Assembly: GCF_000242455.2 (NCBI RefSeq) | Contig: NC_019892.1 | Coordinates: forward strand, 7,016,744 to 7,080,743 | Reading direction: 5' to 3' | Length of the DNA: 64,000 nucleotides | DNA from: Singulisphaera acidiphila DSM 18658 | GTDB taxonomy: Bacteria; Planctomycetota; Planctomycetia; Isosphaerales; Isosphaeraceae | Shown: piece by piece, positions 17,973 through 27,436 of the stretch | Layout: every line of letters begins with the position of its first letter | Position numbering within the stretch: the stretch's first letter is position 1 | Notes under the pieces: model-generated | The model's input: only the letters and a program-made list of their open reading frames with translations | What the model was told of the DNA's origin: nothing | The model's database searches: none | Program-made: the position numbers and the translations under genes

Positions 17973-19061
17973 TCAAGAGGGGCCAGAGATCCCGGCGGAA
18001 TCAAAGGTCGCCATCTCGCGGAGGAGATCGGCAGCCGAAGCGATCAGCGGCAGTGCGAGCACGGCGCCTGTCCCTTCGCCCAGGCGAAGGCCAAGGTCCA
18101 GGAGCGGTGTGATCCCGATCTCCGCCAGGGCAATGCGATGCCCTGGTTCCGGGCCGACGTGGGAGGCGACGAGAAAGCCTTTGATCGAAGGGCAGAGCCG
18201 GACGGCGATCAGACCGGCCACGGTACTGATCAGTCCGTCGAGCACGACCAAGGCGCGGTTTCGGGCCGCGCCGAGGGCGAGGCCGGCCAACCCTAGGATC
18301 TCGAATCCTCCGAGGCGGGACAGCAAATCCCAAACATCGACAAACTTCGGACCGTGGATCGCGAGAGCCTCATCAATCACTCGGCATTTTCTCAAGTATC
18401 CCTCGTCGTCCAGGCCGGTGCCCCGACCGACGACGCGATCGACGGGCGATTTGGTCAAGGCAGCCAGGAGCGCCGAAGAGGAGGTCGTGTTGCCGATCCC
18501 CATTTCCCCTAGCGCAACGACTCGATACCCATCGTGCCCCGTCCATTGCTCAGCGAGTTGGAGCCCAACCCGCACCGATTGAAACGCCTGCTCGCGTGTC
18601 ATCGCGGGTTCGAGCAAGAAGTTCCTGGTTCCCGAGGCGATTGGGTGAGCTTCCAGTTGGTCGTGGCCCACCAGATCTTTAGGAAGCGAAGCGACACCCA
18701 GATTGACGACTCGTATCGCCGCCCCGGCCCTACGTGCCAGGACGTTGACGGCCGCCCCTCCGTGGAGGTAGTTGGCGACCATCTGGCCCGTGACTTCGGA
18801 GGGATAGGCGCTCACGCCACTGGCAGCCACGCCATGGTCGGCGGCGAAGACTGCGACCAGCGAGGGCTCGCCGACCGGCCTGTCCGTGCGCTGAAGTGAG
18901 GCGAGTTGCCGGCCCAACTCAAGGAGTCGGCCGAGGCTACCCGGCGGCATTGTCAGACATGATTGTCGTGACGCCGCGCGGGCAGCCCAGTCGAGGTCAG
19001 GCTGGCCGATCGCATCGACCGCCTGAAGGATTTCAACAGGGACAGATCCCACAGTAATCAA
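17973..19061 (-). CDS. cobT: Nicotinate-nucleotide--dimethylbenzimidazole phosphoribosyltransferase
   Basis: 362 residues, normal for CobT. It makes alpha-ribazole 5'-phosphate, the lower ligand precursor of cobalamin. Recognisable blocks are LTMPPGSLGRLLELG, VFAADHGVAASGVSAYPSEVTGQM, EMGIGNTTSSSALLAAL and GLRLGEGTGAVLALPL, the last with the catalytic Glu. The enzyme is cytoplasmic. Other corrin genes in the window are limited to the adenosyltransferase at 20783, so this looks like partial clustering of the late pathway rather than a full operon. The DinB gene 7 bp upstream may share its mRNA. Confidence 0.95.
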   Translation of the reverse strand: MITVGSVPVEILQAVDAIGQPDLDWAARAASRQSCLTMPPGSLGRLLELGRQLASLQRTDRPVGEPSLVAVFAADHGVAASGVSAYPSEVTGQMVANYLHGGAAVNVLARRAGAAIRVVNLGVASLPKDLVGHDQLEAHPIASGTRNFLLEPAMTREQAFQSVRVGLQLAEQWTGHDGYRVVALGEMGIGNTTSSSALLAALTKSPVDRVVGRGTGLDDEGYLRKCRVIDEALAIHGPKFVDVWDLLSRLGGFEILGLAGLALGAARNRALVVLDGLISTVAGLIAVRLCPSIKGFLVASHVGPEPGHRIALAEIGITPLLDLGLRLGEGTGAVLALPLIASAADLLREMATFDSAGISGPS

Positions 19062-19068
19062 GCTTTCG

Positions 19069-19560
19069 TTAGATCACGACCGGTTTGTTCAACTTGCGGC
19101 GGACAGCGACGAACTGACCAACGTGCATCAAGGCGTGATTGCCCACCAGGAGCATCACGGAGCCGACCGTGGGACACAGCCGTTGCATCCTTTCAGGCGC
19201 GGGGGCATCGAGATCGGACTCACTCAGGCTCTCGAGGACTGCCTTCGTCGCCTCGCGTTGGGCGTCGATCAAGGCAATGTATTCATTCTTCGAAAGGTAG
19301 TTCGCCGAGTTGTCCGTCTGCCCCTTGTTTTTCCCATGATTCTCATCGAAACCAGCGGGAAGGGGAGGGCATGAACCGGGCTTGATCCCTTCGACCATCC
19401 CACGCTCCGAAGAAATGAGATGGCCGAGCTGCCAGGCGATGCAGTTCATCCCATCGAGAGGAACGAGTTGAAGCTCTGCGTCTTCCAGGTCGTTGATGTA
19501 GTACTTGAGAACTCGGTCACTATGACCGAACGTATGGTTGATGACATCCTTCGCATTCAT
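19069..19560 (-). CDS. DinB-like (YfiT/DinB superfamily) four-helix protein
   Basis: 163 residues. The DinB-fold metal-site pattern is visible: IAWQLGHLISSE near residue 43 and GNHALMHVGQFVAVRR near 137, giving His residues on two helices. Length fits a single four-helix bundle. Some family members act as thiol transferases (bacillithiol, mycothiol) and others are uncharacterised; the partner thiol cannot be inferred here. It is directly upstream of cobT (7-bp gap) and downstream of the propeller gene at 19603 on the same strand, so the three may form one transcript. Confidence 0.78.
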   Translation of the reverse strand: MNAKDVINHTFGHSDRVLKYYINDLEDAELQLVPLDGMNCIAWQLGHLISSERGMVEGIKPGSCPPLPAGFDENHGKNKGQTDNSANYLSKNEYIALIDAQREATKAVLESLSESDLDAPAPERMQRLCPTVGSVMLLVGNHALMHVGQFVAVRRKLNKPVVI

Positions 19561-19602
19561 GAATCGAAATTCCTCGGTTCAAAAAAAAGGGGCGGTGAAG
19601 TC

Positions 19603-20637
19603 TTACTTTGCGGGCAACGAGGCCGACGGTTCGACGAAGTCGGCGATAAAGAGCTGGCTGGTGTTGTCCGCGGTGCGCCCCTTGGAGGTCCACATTATCT
19701 TGCGGCCGTCGTTGCTGAAGACGGGTAAGCCGTCAAAGCCGTCGCGGTAGGTCAGTCGTTGCTGGCCACCAGTCTGGCTGTCCATCCAGTAGATTTCGTA
19801 GTTCTGATGGCCGTGCAGGCTGGTCGAATAAACGAGGTGGCGGCTGTCCTTGAAGAAGTAGGGGCCCCAGTTGACCGCGTCATTATTGGTCAAGGCCCGC
19901 TCTTCATCACCGGCAGGCGTGTTGAGAAAGAGCTGGAGGAGGTCGTTCTTCTTACGGTCGCTGCGATAGACGATCTTCTTACCGTCGGGTGAAAAGAAGG
20001 GGCCGCCGTCGTACCCTTCCTTGTTCGTGATTCGCCGGGGATTCTTGCCGTCGGCGTCCATCACATAGATCTCGGCATCACCGGCGTCTCGGAACGAGGT
20101 GAAGATGATCTGTTTACCGTCGGCCGAGTAGCTCCCCTCGGCATCGTATCCGGGGGTATCGGTCAGGCGGACCAGATTCGACCCGTCGAGATTGGCCCGG
20201 AAGATGTCCATGGCCGGATCAAAGTCCCAGCGATAACGCTCGCTCCGGCTGTAGGCTGGCTTCTTGCCCCCCTTCGTTTCCGCCTTTTCGGTCTCGGTGA
20301 GCGCGGGGTCGAGGTGCGTGGATGCGAACAGGATCGACTGGCCGTCCGGATGATAATAGCTGCATGTGCACTTGCCTTTGCCCGTGCTGACCATCAAGGG
20401 CTTGGCTCCGGGCTCGAGGTCGAGCGTGTAGATCTGGTAGTCGTCTTCGCCGGGCTTGGCGGCCTGGAAAATGATGGCTTTGCCATCGGGCCGGAAGTAG
20501 CCTTCACCCGCTTTCGAGAAGCCGGAGGTGAGCTGGCGGATGTTCTTGAGGTGCTTGGCCTCTTGAGCGGCAACCTCCGCTGGTGATGGGGCAGGCTCGG
20601 CACCCAGGAGCGCGGTCAACGTCAGAAGGAGGAACAT
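19603..20637 (-). CDS. Exported TolB-like (PD40) beta-propeller protein
   Basis: 344 residues with a short signal peptide (MFLLLTLTALLGAEPA). The body is made of PD40/WD40-like repeats: GYFRPDGKAIIFQA, SYYHPDGQSILFAS, SYSADGKQIIFTS, FFSPDGKKIVYRS, YFFKDSRHLVYST and VFSNDGRKIMWTS, six blades in all. Each blade lists values such as IYTLDLEPG, IYVMDADG and IYWMDSQTGG, as in the C-terminal half of TolB. It lacks the TolB N-terminal domain. It is probably periplasmic with a binding role. It heads the minus-strand group with the DinB-like gene and cobT. Confidence 0.85.
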   Translation of the reverse strand: MFLLLTLTALLGAEPAPSPAEVAAQEAKHLKNIRQLTSGFSKAGEGYFRPDGKAIIFQAAKPGEDDYQIYTLDLEPGAKPLMVSTGKGKCTCSYYHPDGQSILFASTHLDPALTETEKAETKGGKKPAYSRSERYRWDFDPAMDIFRANLDGSNLVRLTDTPGYDAEGSYSADGKQIIFTSFRDAGDAEIYVMDADGKNPRRITNKEGYDGGPFFSPDGKKIVYRSDRKKNDLLQLFLNTPAGDEERALTNNDAVNWGPYFFKDSRHLVYSTSLHGHQNYEIYWMDSQTGGQQRLTYRDGFDGLPVFSNDGRKIMWTSKGRTADNTSQLFIADFVEPSASLPAK

Positions 20638-20782
20638 CAGGGATGAGCTCCGTCAAGAACGAATGGGGAGCGGACGCGTTCAAGCCCGCGCCGGCTTCCC
20701 GATGCGACACGACTCGCCTAGTATAAGTCGTGGACAAAGGATCGCCAATGCCTCCGTTAACCTGGAGCCGAAAGGTGCGTCG

Positions 20783-21331
20783 GTGAAGATTTATACGAAA
20801 ACAGGCGACGACGGGCGCACCGGAATCTTGGGAAGCGGCCGTCTCTTCAAGGATGACCTCCGGATCGAAGCCTACGGGACAGTCGACGAGCTCAACGCCG
20901 CACTTGGCGTCGCAAGAGCCCTGGGACTGGATGAGGCGGCCGACTCGCTCGTCGGCCGGCTCCAAAATGACCTGTTCCTCCTTGGCTCGGCACTTGCCGA
21001 CCCCAATCCCACGGGGCCCTACCACTCGATCATCAAAGCTGACCATACGACCGCTCTCGAGCAACTCATTGATGCTCTCGAGACGGAAGTGGCCCCTTTA
21101 ACCCAGTTCATCTTACCGGGAGGTGCCGCCACGGCCGCTCAGATCCATCTGGCCCGGACGATCTGCCGACGCGCGGAGCGTCGTGTGATCGCACTCGCAC
21201 GCCACCCCGGCGAAGATGTTCCCTCGGCCCTGATCATCTATCTCAATCGCCTCAGCGACCTGCTGTTTGTCCTGGCCCGGGTCGTCAATCGTCGCGCGGG
21301 CATCGACGAGATCGTCTGGAGGGGGGCATGA
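20783..21331 (+). CDS. Cob(I)alamin adenosyltransferase, PduO type
   Basis: 182 residues from GTG 20783 (VKIYTKTGDDGRTG), with AAAGG about 7 bases upstream. Signature blocks are the N-terminal YTKTGDDGRTGILGSGR, RIEAYGTVDELNAALG, FILPGGAATAAQIHLART, RRAERRVIAL and YLNRLSDLLFVLAR. The enzyme moves the adenosyl group of ATP to cob(I)alamin, giving coenzyme B12, in the cytoplasm. The stop codon overlaps the start of the SDR gene (ATGA), so translation is coupled. Confidence 0.93.
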   Translation: MKIYTKTGDDGRTGILGSGRLFKDDLRIEAYGTVDELNAALGVARALGLDEAADSLVGRLQNDLFLLGSALADPNPTGPYHSIIKADHTTALEQLIDALETEVAPLTQFILPGGAATAAQIHLARTICRRAERRVIALARHPGEDVPSALIIYLNRLSDLLFVLARVVNRRAGIDEIVWRGA

Positions 21332-22086
21332 GTTTGACCGGCAAAGTTGCGCTGATCACGGGAGGCCGTCGCGTCGGCAGCGAGCTCGCCCGGATGCTGG
21401 CTGACCGAGGGGCCGCAGTGGCCATGACCTATCACACCAGTCGCGAGACGATCGAAGCGACGGTCAGGGAGATTGAGTTGGGCGGAGCGAACGGACTCGC
21501 GGTGGGGGCCGACCTCTCCCGCGCCGTCGAAGCCGAGCGCGTCGTCCGCGAGGTTGTGGACCGGTTTGGTCGACTCGACGTGTTGGTGAATATGGCGAGC
21601 GTCTACCGCCGGACCCCGTTCGCGAGTGTCACGCCCGACGACTTTGACGCGATGATCGCCGCGAATCTGGCAGCGCCTTACCATACGTCGGTCTTCGCGG
21701 CCAAGCAGATGCTCACTCAGGCGGGAGACGAGGGGATCAAGGGACGGATCGTCAGCGTCGGCGACTGGTCCACCGACCGGCCCTATCAGCACTACCTGCC
21801 CTATCTCGTTGCAAAGGGGGGGCTGATGACGATGACGCTTGCCCTGGCCAAGGAACTCGCTCCTCATATTCTCGTGAACCTGGTTCAGCCTGCGATGATC
21901 GACCCGCCGCCCGACTTCTCCGAGGCCGATCGTGACGCCGTTGTCGCCTTGACTCCTTTAAAGCGAGTGGGAACTCCAGGGGACCTGAATCGGCTCATCC
22001 TCTACCTTCTGGAAGGGACGAACTTCGCTACAGGGGGGGCCTACCGGGTCGACGGCGGTCGGTTCCTGGGTGTCGATCCTTGCTAA
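21328..22086 (+). CDS. SDR-family oxidoreductase, pteridine-reductase-like
   Basis: 252 residues, starting in a 4-bp ATGA overlap with the adenosyltransferase gene. The cofactor motif is TGGRRVGSELA, the TGxRR form seen in pteridine reductases (FolM/PTR1) that prefer NADPH. NMASVYRRTPF replaces the usual NNAS. The catalytic pair is in YLPYLVAKGGL (Tyr-x3-Lys), with DWST upstream as the Ser position. The C-terminus is normal (GGAYRVDGGRFLG). It probably reduces a pterin or similar compound in the cytoplasm; coupling to B12 adenosylation has no evident biochemical reason. Confidence 0.87.
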   Translation: MSLTGKVALITGGRRVGSELARMLADRGAAVAMTYHTSRETIEATVREIELGGANGLAVGADLSRAVEAERVVREVVDRFGRLDVLVNMASVYRRTPFASVTPDDFDAMIAANLAAPYHTSVFAAKQMLTQAGDEGIKGRIVSVGDWSTDRPYQHYLPYLVAKGGLMTMTLALAKELAPHILVNLVQPAMIDPPPDFSEADRDAVVALTPLKRVGTPGDLNRLILYLLEGTNFATGGAYRVDGGRFLGVDPC

Positions 22087-22216
22087 CTTGCCCATCTCCA
22101 TAGTCTTCCGCCGGCTTGGGCCGATTCGCTCGCCTTCAGGAGCTATTGAGAAATGGAAGGATTCTGTCGAGACTCGATCCCACTCGGATGATGCGACTTT
22201 GCTCGGGAGTTGACTC

Positions 22217-23560
22217 GTGAACCCACTGCTCTGTCTGGCCGCGCTGGCGGCATCCTGCTTGGCTGAAATCGACACCGCTCCGTCGGCCGCAGCCAGCCCG
22301 CCGAACATCGTCTTTATCTATGCGGATGACCTTGGGCCAGGTGATCTCGGCTGTTATGGCGGCAAGATCGTCCCCACGCCGAACATTGATCGGATGGCAA
22401 AGGAGGGGACGCGGTTCACCCAGTACTATTCCGCCTCCCCGATCTGTTCGCCATCGCGATGCGGGGTCATCACGGGGAACTTTCCCGCGCGGTGGAAGAT
22501 CACCAGTTACTTGCAAACCAAGGCCGGCAACCGCGCCTGTGAGCAAGCGGATTTTCTCGATCCCAAGGCCCCCTCGTTACCGCGCGAGCTCAAAAGAGCA
22601 GGGTATGCCACGGCCCATTTTGGCAAGTGGCATCTGGGAGGCGGTCGAGACGTGGCTGCCCCGCCTAAATTCGCTGCCTATGGGTACGACGAGCACGCGG
22701 GGACCTGGGAAAGCCCCGAACCTCACCCCGATATCACGGCCTCGAACTGGATCTGGTCGCCCAAGGACAAGGTCAAGCGGTGGGATCGCACCGCTTTCTT
22801 TGTCGACAAAACGCTGGACTTCTTGGAGCGGAATCAGGGCAAGCCCTGTTTGATCAACCTCTGGCTCGACGACCCGCATACTCCTTGGATTCCCTCGGCG
22901 ACGGCGAACCAGGAAGACAGCGTCGGCAACCTTCGTGAGGTGATGGTCGAGAACGACAGGCAGGTGGGCCGCTTGCTCAACGGTTTGAAATCGCTCAACC
23001 TTGATGAGAAGACGCTTGTCATCTTCGTCAGCGACAATGGGCCGCTGCCGACGTTCAACAGTGGCCGCACCATGGGGCTTCGTGGAAGTAAAATGAGTCT
23101 CTACGAAGGAGGGATCCGCTTACCCTTCATCGCTCGATGGCCGGGCGTGGTCCCTGCCGGTCGCGTTGACGAAACAACCCTGATCTCGGCGGTGGATCTG
23201 TTCCCAACCTTCTGCCGCCTGGCCAATGCTCCCTTGCCCTTGGAAGTGACCTTCGACGGTGAAGACCGATCGCAGGCGCTTCGCGGCGAACCGCAGCCCA
23301 CCAGGAAGAATCCTCTCTTCTGGGAGTACGGCCGGAACGAAAAGTCCTTCGCCTATCCAAAACGCAAGGGAGATCGTAGCCCCAACGTCGCCGTCCGGGA
23401 CGCGAACTGGAAGCTCCTCGTCAATGCCGACGGAACCGGTGAAGAACTTTACGACCTCGAGGCTGACCCGAAAGAAACGACGAACCTCGCCGCCCAACAC
23501 TCTGAAGTCTCGAAAACGCTCAAGGAGCGAGCTCTGGCCTGGAGACGCTCGCTTCCTTGA
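22217..23560 (+). CDS. Exported arylsulfatase-type sulfatase
   Basis: 447 residues from GTG 22217. A signal peptide covers about residues 1-28. The formylglycine site is ICSPSRCGVITG (CxPxR at the expected place, ~75), and metal-binding residues are in VFIYADDLGPGDLGCYGG and FVSDNGPLPT. HFGKWHLGGG is the family Lys/His motif. It hydrolyses sulfate esters after conversion of the Cys to formylglycine by a separate enzyme not seen here. Planctomycetes carry many such sulfatases for sulfated polysaccharides. The bidirectional hairpin at 23574 follows. Confidence 0.93.
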   Translation: MNPLLCLAALAASCLAEIDTAPSAAASPPNIVFIYADDLGPGDLGCYGGKIVPTPNIDRMAKEGTRFTQYYSASPICSPSRCGVITGNFPARWKITSYLQTKAGNRACEQADFLDPKAPSLPRELKRAGYATAHFGKWHLGGGRDVAAPPKFAAYGYDEHAGTWESPEPHPDITASNWIWSPKDKVKRWDRTAFFVDKTLDFLERNQGKPCLINLWLDDPHTPWIPSATANQEDSVGNLREVMVENDRQVGRLLNGLKSLNLDEKTLVIFVSDNGPLPTFNSGRTMGLRGSKMSLYEGGIRLPFIARWPGVVPAGRVDETTLISAVDLFPTFCRLANAPLPLEVTFDGEDRSQALRGEPQPTRKNPLFWEYGRNEKSFAYPKRKGDRSPNVAVRDANWKLLVNADGTGEELYDLEADPKETTNLAAQHSEVSKTLKERALAWRRSLP

Positions 23561-23573
23561 GGAAGGAGCAAAC

Positions 23574-23620
23574 GTGAGCCGAAGAGGGACCTGTTGCCTT
23601 GCGGTCTCTCTTCGGCTCGC
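23574..23620. terminator. Bidirectional terminator between sulfatase and DUF1080 genes
   Basis: Arms 23574-23591 and 23603-23620 match over 18 positions with two wobble-compatible differences, around an 11-base loop. It fills most of the 78-bp gap between two convergent genes. Confidence 0.6.
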
Positions 23621-23638
23621 GGTTCAACAGGAGAGGAA

Positions 23639-24379
23639 CTAAAGGGCGCGAACGCGGATATTGCGGAGGGCGACCGGGCCATGATCGGCCTGAAGGAGGA
23701 TCGGCCCCTTGGCCTTTTCCTTGTTCTTCCAATTATTACCCGTGGGAGTGGGCACCTCCAGGTCGTCGTGGACCACCTTCCCGTTGAGGGTGACCTTGAC
23801 GAATCGAGCGTTCGCCACTTTCTTCCCTTCGCCATCAAACCGAGGGGCATGGAAAATCAGGTCAAGCGTCTGCCACTCACCAGGGGGGAGGGAGGCATTG
23901 ACTCGGGGGGCATAACCTTCGTCAATATGATGGTACTTGGGCTCGAGTTCGGAACGCGGATAGATTCCCCCACTGTCGCTCCCTTTGGGAGTTTTCACTC
24001 CCCAGCTATCGTAGATTTGAACCTCATAAACTCCCTCGAGTTTGATCCCCGAGTTCGACCCCTTGGGCACAAGAAACTCAAGGTGGACCTCGACGTCGCC
24101 GTACTCGGCTTTGGTGACCAGGTTATTGGTTTTACCGGTCGCTCCGTTGATGATGACCCCGGAGCCGGCTTCTCCCTTGAGCCGCTTGGGATTCGAGGGA
24201 TCCAAGATCGCGTTGCCCGCGACAAACCACTCGCCCACCGGCCTCTTCCACGAGGCGAAATCCTGCTCGCCAGTCAGTTCGATCCATTCGGAATCGACGG
24301 CCAAGGCGATGTTGGAGGCTGTCGCAAGGAGCATGAACACGGCCAAACTCTGCAGACGGGTTCGCCACGACGTTCGCAT
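23639..24379 (-). CDS. Exported DUF1080 (3-keto-disaccharide hydrolase domain) protein
   Basis: 246 residues with a signal peptide ending ATASNIALA. The rest is one DUF1080 jelly-roll domain: WIELTGEQDFASWKRP at the start, NLVTKAEYGDVEVHLEF, GSNSGIKLEGVYEVQIYDS in the middle, LPPGEWQTLDLIFHAPRF, and the ending GPILLQADHGPVALRNIRVR. The domain is related to concanavalin-like glycoside hydrolases, and some members hydrolyse 3-keto-glycosides. It is probably periplasmic. It converges on the sulfatase gene, and both may serve polysaccharide breakdown. Confidence 0.9.
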   Translation of the reverse strand: MRTSWRTRLQSLAVFMLLATASNIALAVDSEWIELTGEQDFASWKRPVGEWFVAGNAILDPSNPKRLKGEAGSGVIINGATGKTNNLVTKAEYGDVEVHLEFLVPKGSNSGIKLEGVYEVQIYDSWGVKTPKGSDSGGIYPRSELEPKYHHIDEGYAPRVNASLPPGEWQTLDLIFHAPRFDGEGKKVANARFVKVTLNGKVVHDDLEVPTPTGNNWKNKEKAKGPILLQADHGPVALRNIRVRAL

Positions 24380-24871
24380 TGGATAAATCTCGAGTTACGG
24401 GAGAGTAAATCTCACCCTTTGATCGTAAGAGCAATCGCGACGATTGCAACGCCCTGTTGCCGGCCCCCCGTCAAACAAAAAGGCGTTCTGGCGCGGCGGG
24501 GCCAAGACCAGCCAAGCCATGCGATACGCTCAGGCTCAGCAGGCTGTCTCGAGGCAAAGACGATGAATCGAGAATGGACTTTGTCATCGACTTGTAAATA
24601 GAGATTGCCGGATTCTCAATTGTCATAGAATTATTGAAAAATAAACATGAAAATCTTTGAAATTTGCTAGAGACAATGTGGGACATGACGATTGAGGAAT
24701 TTCGGGGCATTCTGCTTGGGGACGCGACGAGGCGAGATGGCAGCCTGTTCAGCCAGCCCCACGGCATGACCGTCTCCACTTTCTCCATGGATGAGACGAG
24801 GTGACTTCGCTAGCATCGTGCCCACGATCACGTGTACTCGGCACGCCACGCCTCACCATGGAGTTGAATTG
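24380..24871. other. Intergenic region, AT-rich in the middle
   Basis: No gene found. The stretch 24595-24670 is far richer in A+T than its surroundings and lies upstream of the acetamidase-like gene; TTGTCA (24620) and TAAACA (24642) are 16 bases apart and could be a weak promoter. The upstream region of the DUF1080 gene is also here. Open frames on both strands look like chance. Confidence 0.4.
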
Positions 24872-25915
24872 ATGCTCAGCCTCGCGCTCGCGACCCTGCT
24901 TTCGCCGGCATTGCCCGCGCAGACCGCGCCGATCATCCCCAAGACCTACTATCGAACCTTTTCCCACGCGCACCCCGTGCTCAGCCGGATCAAGCCGGGC
25001 GAGGCCGTTTCGACCCGGACACTCGACTCGGGCGGCCAGGATGAAAAGGGGGTACAACGCCACGAGCCCTACAACCCACTCAACGGTCCGTTCTTCGTGG
25101 AAGGGGCCGAGCCGGGTGATGCCTTGGCCGTGACGATCACCAAGCTGGCCATGAATCGGGATTGGGGCTGGTCCGGTTTCCGGCTTGGCCTGTTCTCACT
25201 GACTCCGGAGCACGTCGAGCACGTTTACTCGTCCGCCTACAAGCTCGACCTGGTTCGCAAGGGGCGATCGAATCTGGTCCCCTGGGATCTGGACCTCAAA
25301 CGCAAGACGGTTCGGCTCCGAGAACCGGTCAGCAAGAAGCTGTCGATGGAGTTTCCCGCGCAGCCGATGCTCGGGTGTATCGGCGTCGCTGCGGCCGGAG
25401 ACTTCGCACCCACATCAGGACCGTCCGGTTCGTATGGGGGGAACCTCGATTACAACAAGATCGGCGAGGGGGCCACCGTTTACTTGCCGGTCAACCACCC
25501 GGGGGGCCTCTTATTTGTCGGAGACGGCCACGCCTTGCAGGGGGACGGGGAATCGACCGGAACCGGAATCGAAACGACCATGGACCTGGAGTTCGTCGTC
25601 CAACTCAAGAAAGGGGCCAAGCTCGCCGGCCCTCGCGTCGAGACCGCGGACGAGATCATCAGCATCGGCTCGCAGGCCGAGTTCGCCAGCGCACTCGACA
25701 ACGGCCTCAAAATGGCCACCAGCGATATGGTCGATTGGCTCGTTCGAGACTATCAGTTGGAAGACTGGGCCGCCCATCTTCTGATCGGTTACCAAGGGAA
25801 GTACGAGGTGGTCACCGTCGCCGGTTCCATGGCGCTCTGCATCCCCAAGAAACGCTTGCCCGCGTTGAAGGAGACGGCGGTCGATCCGGTGAAGGAGAAC
25901 ACCGCCAAGCCCTAA
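24872..25915 (+). CDS. Exported acetamidase/formamidase-family protein
   Basis: 347 residues from ATG 24872, with GGAG 8 bases upstream; this start gives a signal peptide (MLSLALATLLSPALPAQ). An ATG at 24858 opens a four-codon frame ending in TGATG on the true start and is probably incidental. FmdA/AmdA family marks: GPFFVEGAEPGDALAV, MLGCIGVAAAG with PSGSYGGNLDYNKIGEGATVYLPV, and LFVGDGHALQGDGESTGTGIE. The family hydrolyses short amides to ammonia and the acid. An exported form suggests a periplasmic amide or a different substrate. Confidence 0.88.
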   Translation: MLSLALATLLSPALPAQTAPIIPKTYYRTFSHAHPVLSRIKPGEAVSTRTLDSGGQDEKGVQRHEPYNPLNGPFFVEGAEPGDALAVTITKLAMNRDWGWSGFRLGLFSLTPEHVEHVYSSAYKLDLVRKGRSNLVPWDLDLKRKTVRLREPVSKKLSMEFPAQPMLGCIGVAAAGDFAPTSGPSGSYGGNLDYNKIGEGATVYLPVNHPGGLLFVGDGHALQGDGESTGTGIETTMDLEFVVQLKKGAKLAGPRVETADEIISIGSQAEFASALDNGLKMATSDMVDWLVRDYQLEDWAAHLLIGYQGKYEVVTVAGSMALCIPKKRLPALKETAVDPVKENTAKP

Positions 25916-26098
25916 CCCACAAGGGAGGGGAAAGAGGAGCGACGGGCGTTCGCTGGCCGCACGTCCGTCTCGCCTGCCTCATCGAAATTTGGGGGGAACC
26001 TGCGAGCCGCCTCCTTTCCCAGGCTTCACCCATCTGTTTCAATGGCCGTCGAGGTTGGTGAGAGAACGAATCAGGTTGCGGGCGAGGACGTCAAAGTC

Positions 26099-27175
26099 AT
26101 GTTTCCTCTCAAGCTTCGATATGCCTTGACAGTCGTATCCATGGCGGCGGGATTGACCGTCGAGAGTGACTCCGAAGCTTTCGGGGCCGACGCTCGGGGC
26201 GAGCAGCCTGGTTTCGTCAAGTCAGAATTGATTTATGAGTCAGCCCCTTTTCCCAAATGTCACGCCTCGACAATCGCTGAGGCGGGTGGACGACTCGTCG
26301 CGTCCTGGTTCGGCGGGACCGACGAGGGGAATTCGGACGTCGGGATCTGGGTCGCCAGCCATGACGGTAAGGCCTGGACCACGCCAGTGGAGGTGGCCAA
26401 CGGGATCGACGGGGACAAACGCTACCCGTGCTGGAACCCTGTGCTGTTCCAGCCCAAGAAAGGGCCTCTCCTCCTTTTCTACAAAGTAGGGCCCACTCCC
26501 GCGAACTGGTGGGGAATGGTCACGACCTCCGATGATGCGGGTAAGACCTGGTCAACTCCGCGCCGATTGCCGGACCCCTTCCTTGGCCCGATCAAGAACA
26601 AGCCGATCCAGTTGCCCGAAGGGGATCTCCTCTGTCCCTCGAGCTCTGAGGATCATGGGTGGAGAGTTCACTTTGAACGTACCGCCGACCTCGGTTACCA
26701 CTGGGAACTGATCGGCCCGATCAACGACGGCGTCACCTTCGGCGCGATCCAGCCGACGCTCTTGACCCATCCTGATGGTCGATTGCAAGCGCTCTCACGC
26801 ACCAAGCAGGCCAAGGTCGTTGAGTCTTGGTCTTCGGATCGCGGCAAGACCTGGAGCGAGCTCGCCGCGACCACTCTTCCGAACCCCAACTCGGGGATCG
26901 ACGGCGTTACGCTCGCCGATGGTCGTCAACTCCTTGTCTACAACCACACCCGTCGAGGCCGTAGCCCGCTGAACATCGCGGTCTCCGAGGATGGCCACGC
27001 CTGGCGTTCTGCGCTGATTCTCGAAGATCAACCGGGTGAATTCTCCTACCCTGCCGTTATCCAAGGCGCCGATGGCCTCGTCCATGTGACCTACACGTGG
27101 AATCGGACCAGGATCCGGCATGTTGTGGTCGATCCGGCCAAGTTGGTACTCGGCGATCTTCCGGCCAGCCGGTAG
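26099..27175 (+). CDS. Exported sialidase-like (BNR repeat) protein
   Basis: 358 residues from ATG 26099, giving a signal-like N-terminus (MFPLKLRYALTVVSMAAG); the frame is open to 26042. The six-bladed sialidase fold is suggested by Asp-box-like elements TSDDAGKTWSTP, SSDRGKTWSEL and SEDGHAWRSA, and by the family blocks HASTIAEAGGRLVASWFGG and YPAVIQGADGLVHVTYTWNR. It matches the planctomycete exo-alpha-sialidase-like group (BNR_2), for which hydrolysis of sialic acid has mostly not been shown. It probably acts on a glycan outside the cytoplasm. It lies 183 bp after the acetamidase-like gene on the same strand. Confidence 0.85.
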   Translation: MFPLKLRYALTVVSMAAGLTVESDSEAFGADARGEQPGFVKSELIYESAPFPKCHASTIAEAGGRLVASWFGGTDEGNSDVGIWVASHDGKAWTTPVEVANGIDGDKRYPCWNPVLFQPKKGPLLLFYKVGPTPANWWGMVTTSDDAGKTWSTPRRLPDPFLGPIKNKPIQLPEGDLLCPSSSEDHGWRVHFERTADLGYHWELIGPINDGVTFGAIQPTLLTHPDGRLQALSRTKQAKVVESWSSDRGKTWSELAATTLPNPNSGIDGVTLADGRQLLVYNHTRRGRSPLNIAVSEDGHAWRSALILEDQPGEFSYPAVIQGADGLVHVTYTWNRTRIRHVVVDPAKLVLGDLPASR

Positions 27176-27436
27176 CCGCCTTCTTGAGACAATCTCGTCC
27201 AGGAGTGAAGCCTTTGGCGTTTCCCTAGGCCCTCTCTGGATTTGTGAACGCGTTAAGCTCGCAAACGCCCTTGCAAACGCTGCGCCGATGATTACAATCT
27301 ACGGTTTGCCTCCGAACCGGTTCCAGGCCGAGACATTCCTCCCACGCTTTTTTTTTCGTGTGGGGCAATCGGTGGGACATCGTGAGCCAGATGAGTCGTC
27401 TGTGGGCATGCCCATGGCTGAGGGAGAGTGAGACGG

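Noticed and set aside
24858..24872. Four-codon upstream frame ending in TGATG on the acetamidase start
   Set aside because: Its ATG lies in the GGAG ribosome site of the real gene, so it is probably chance.
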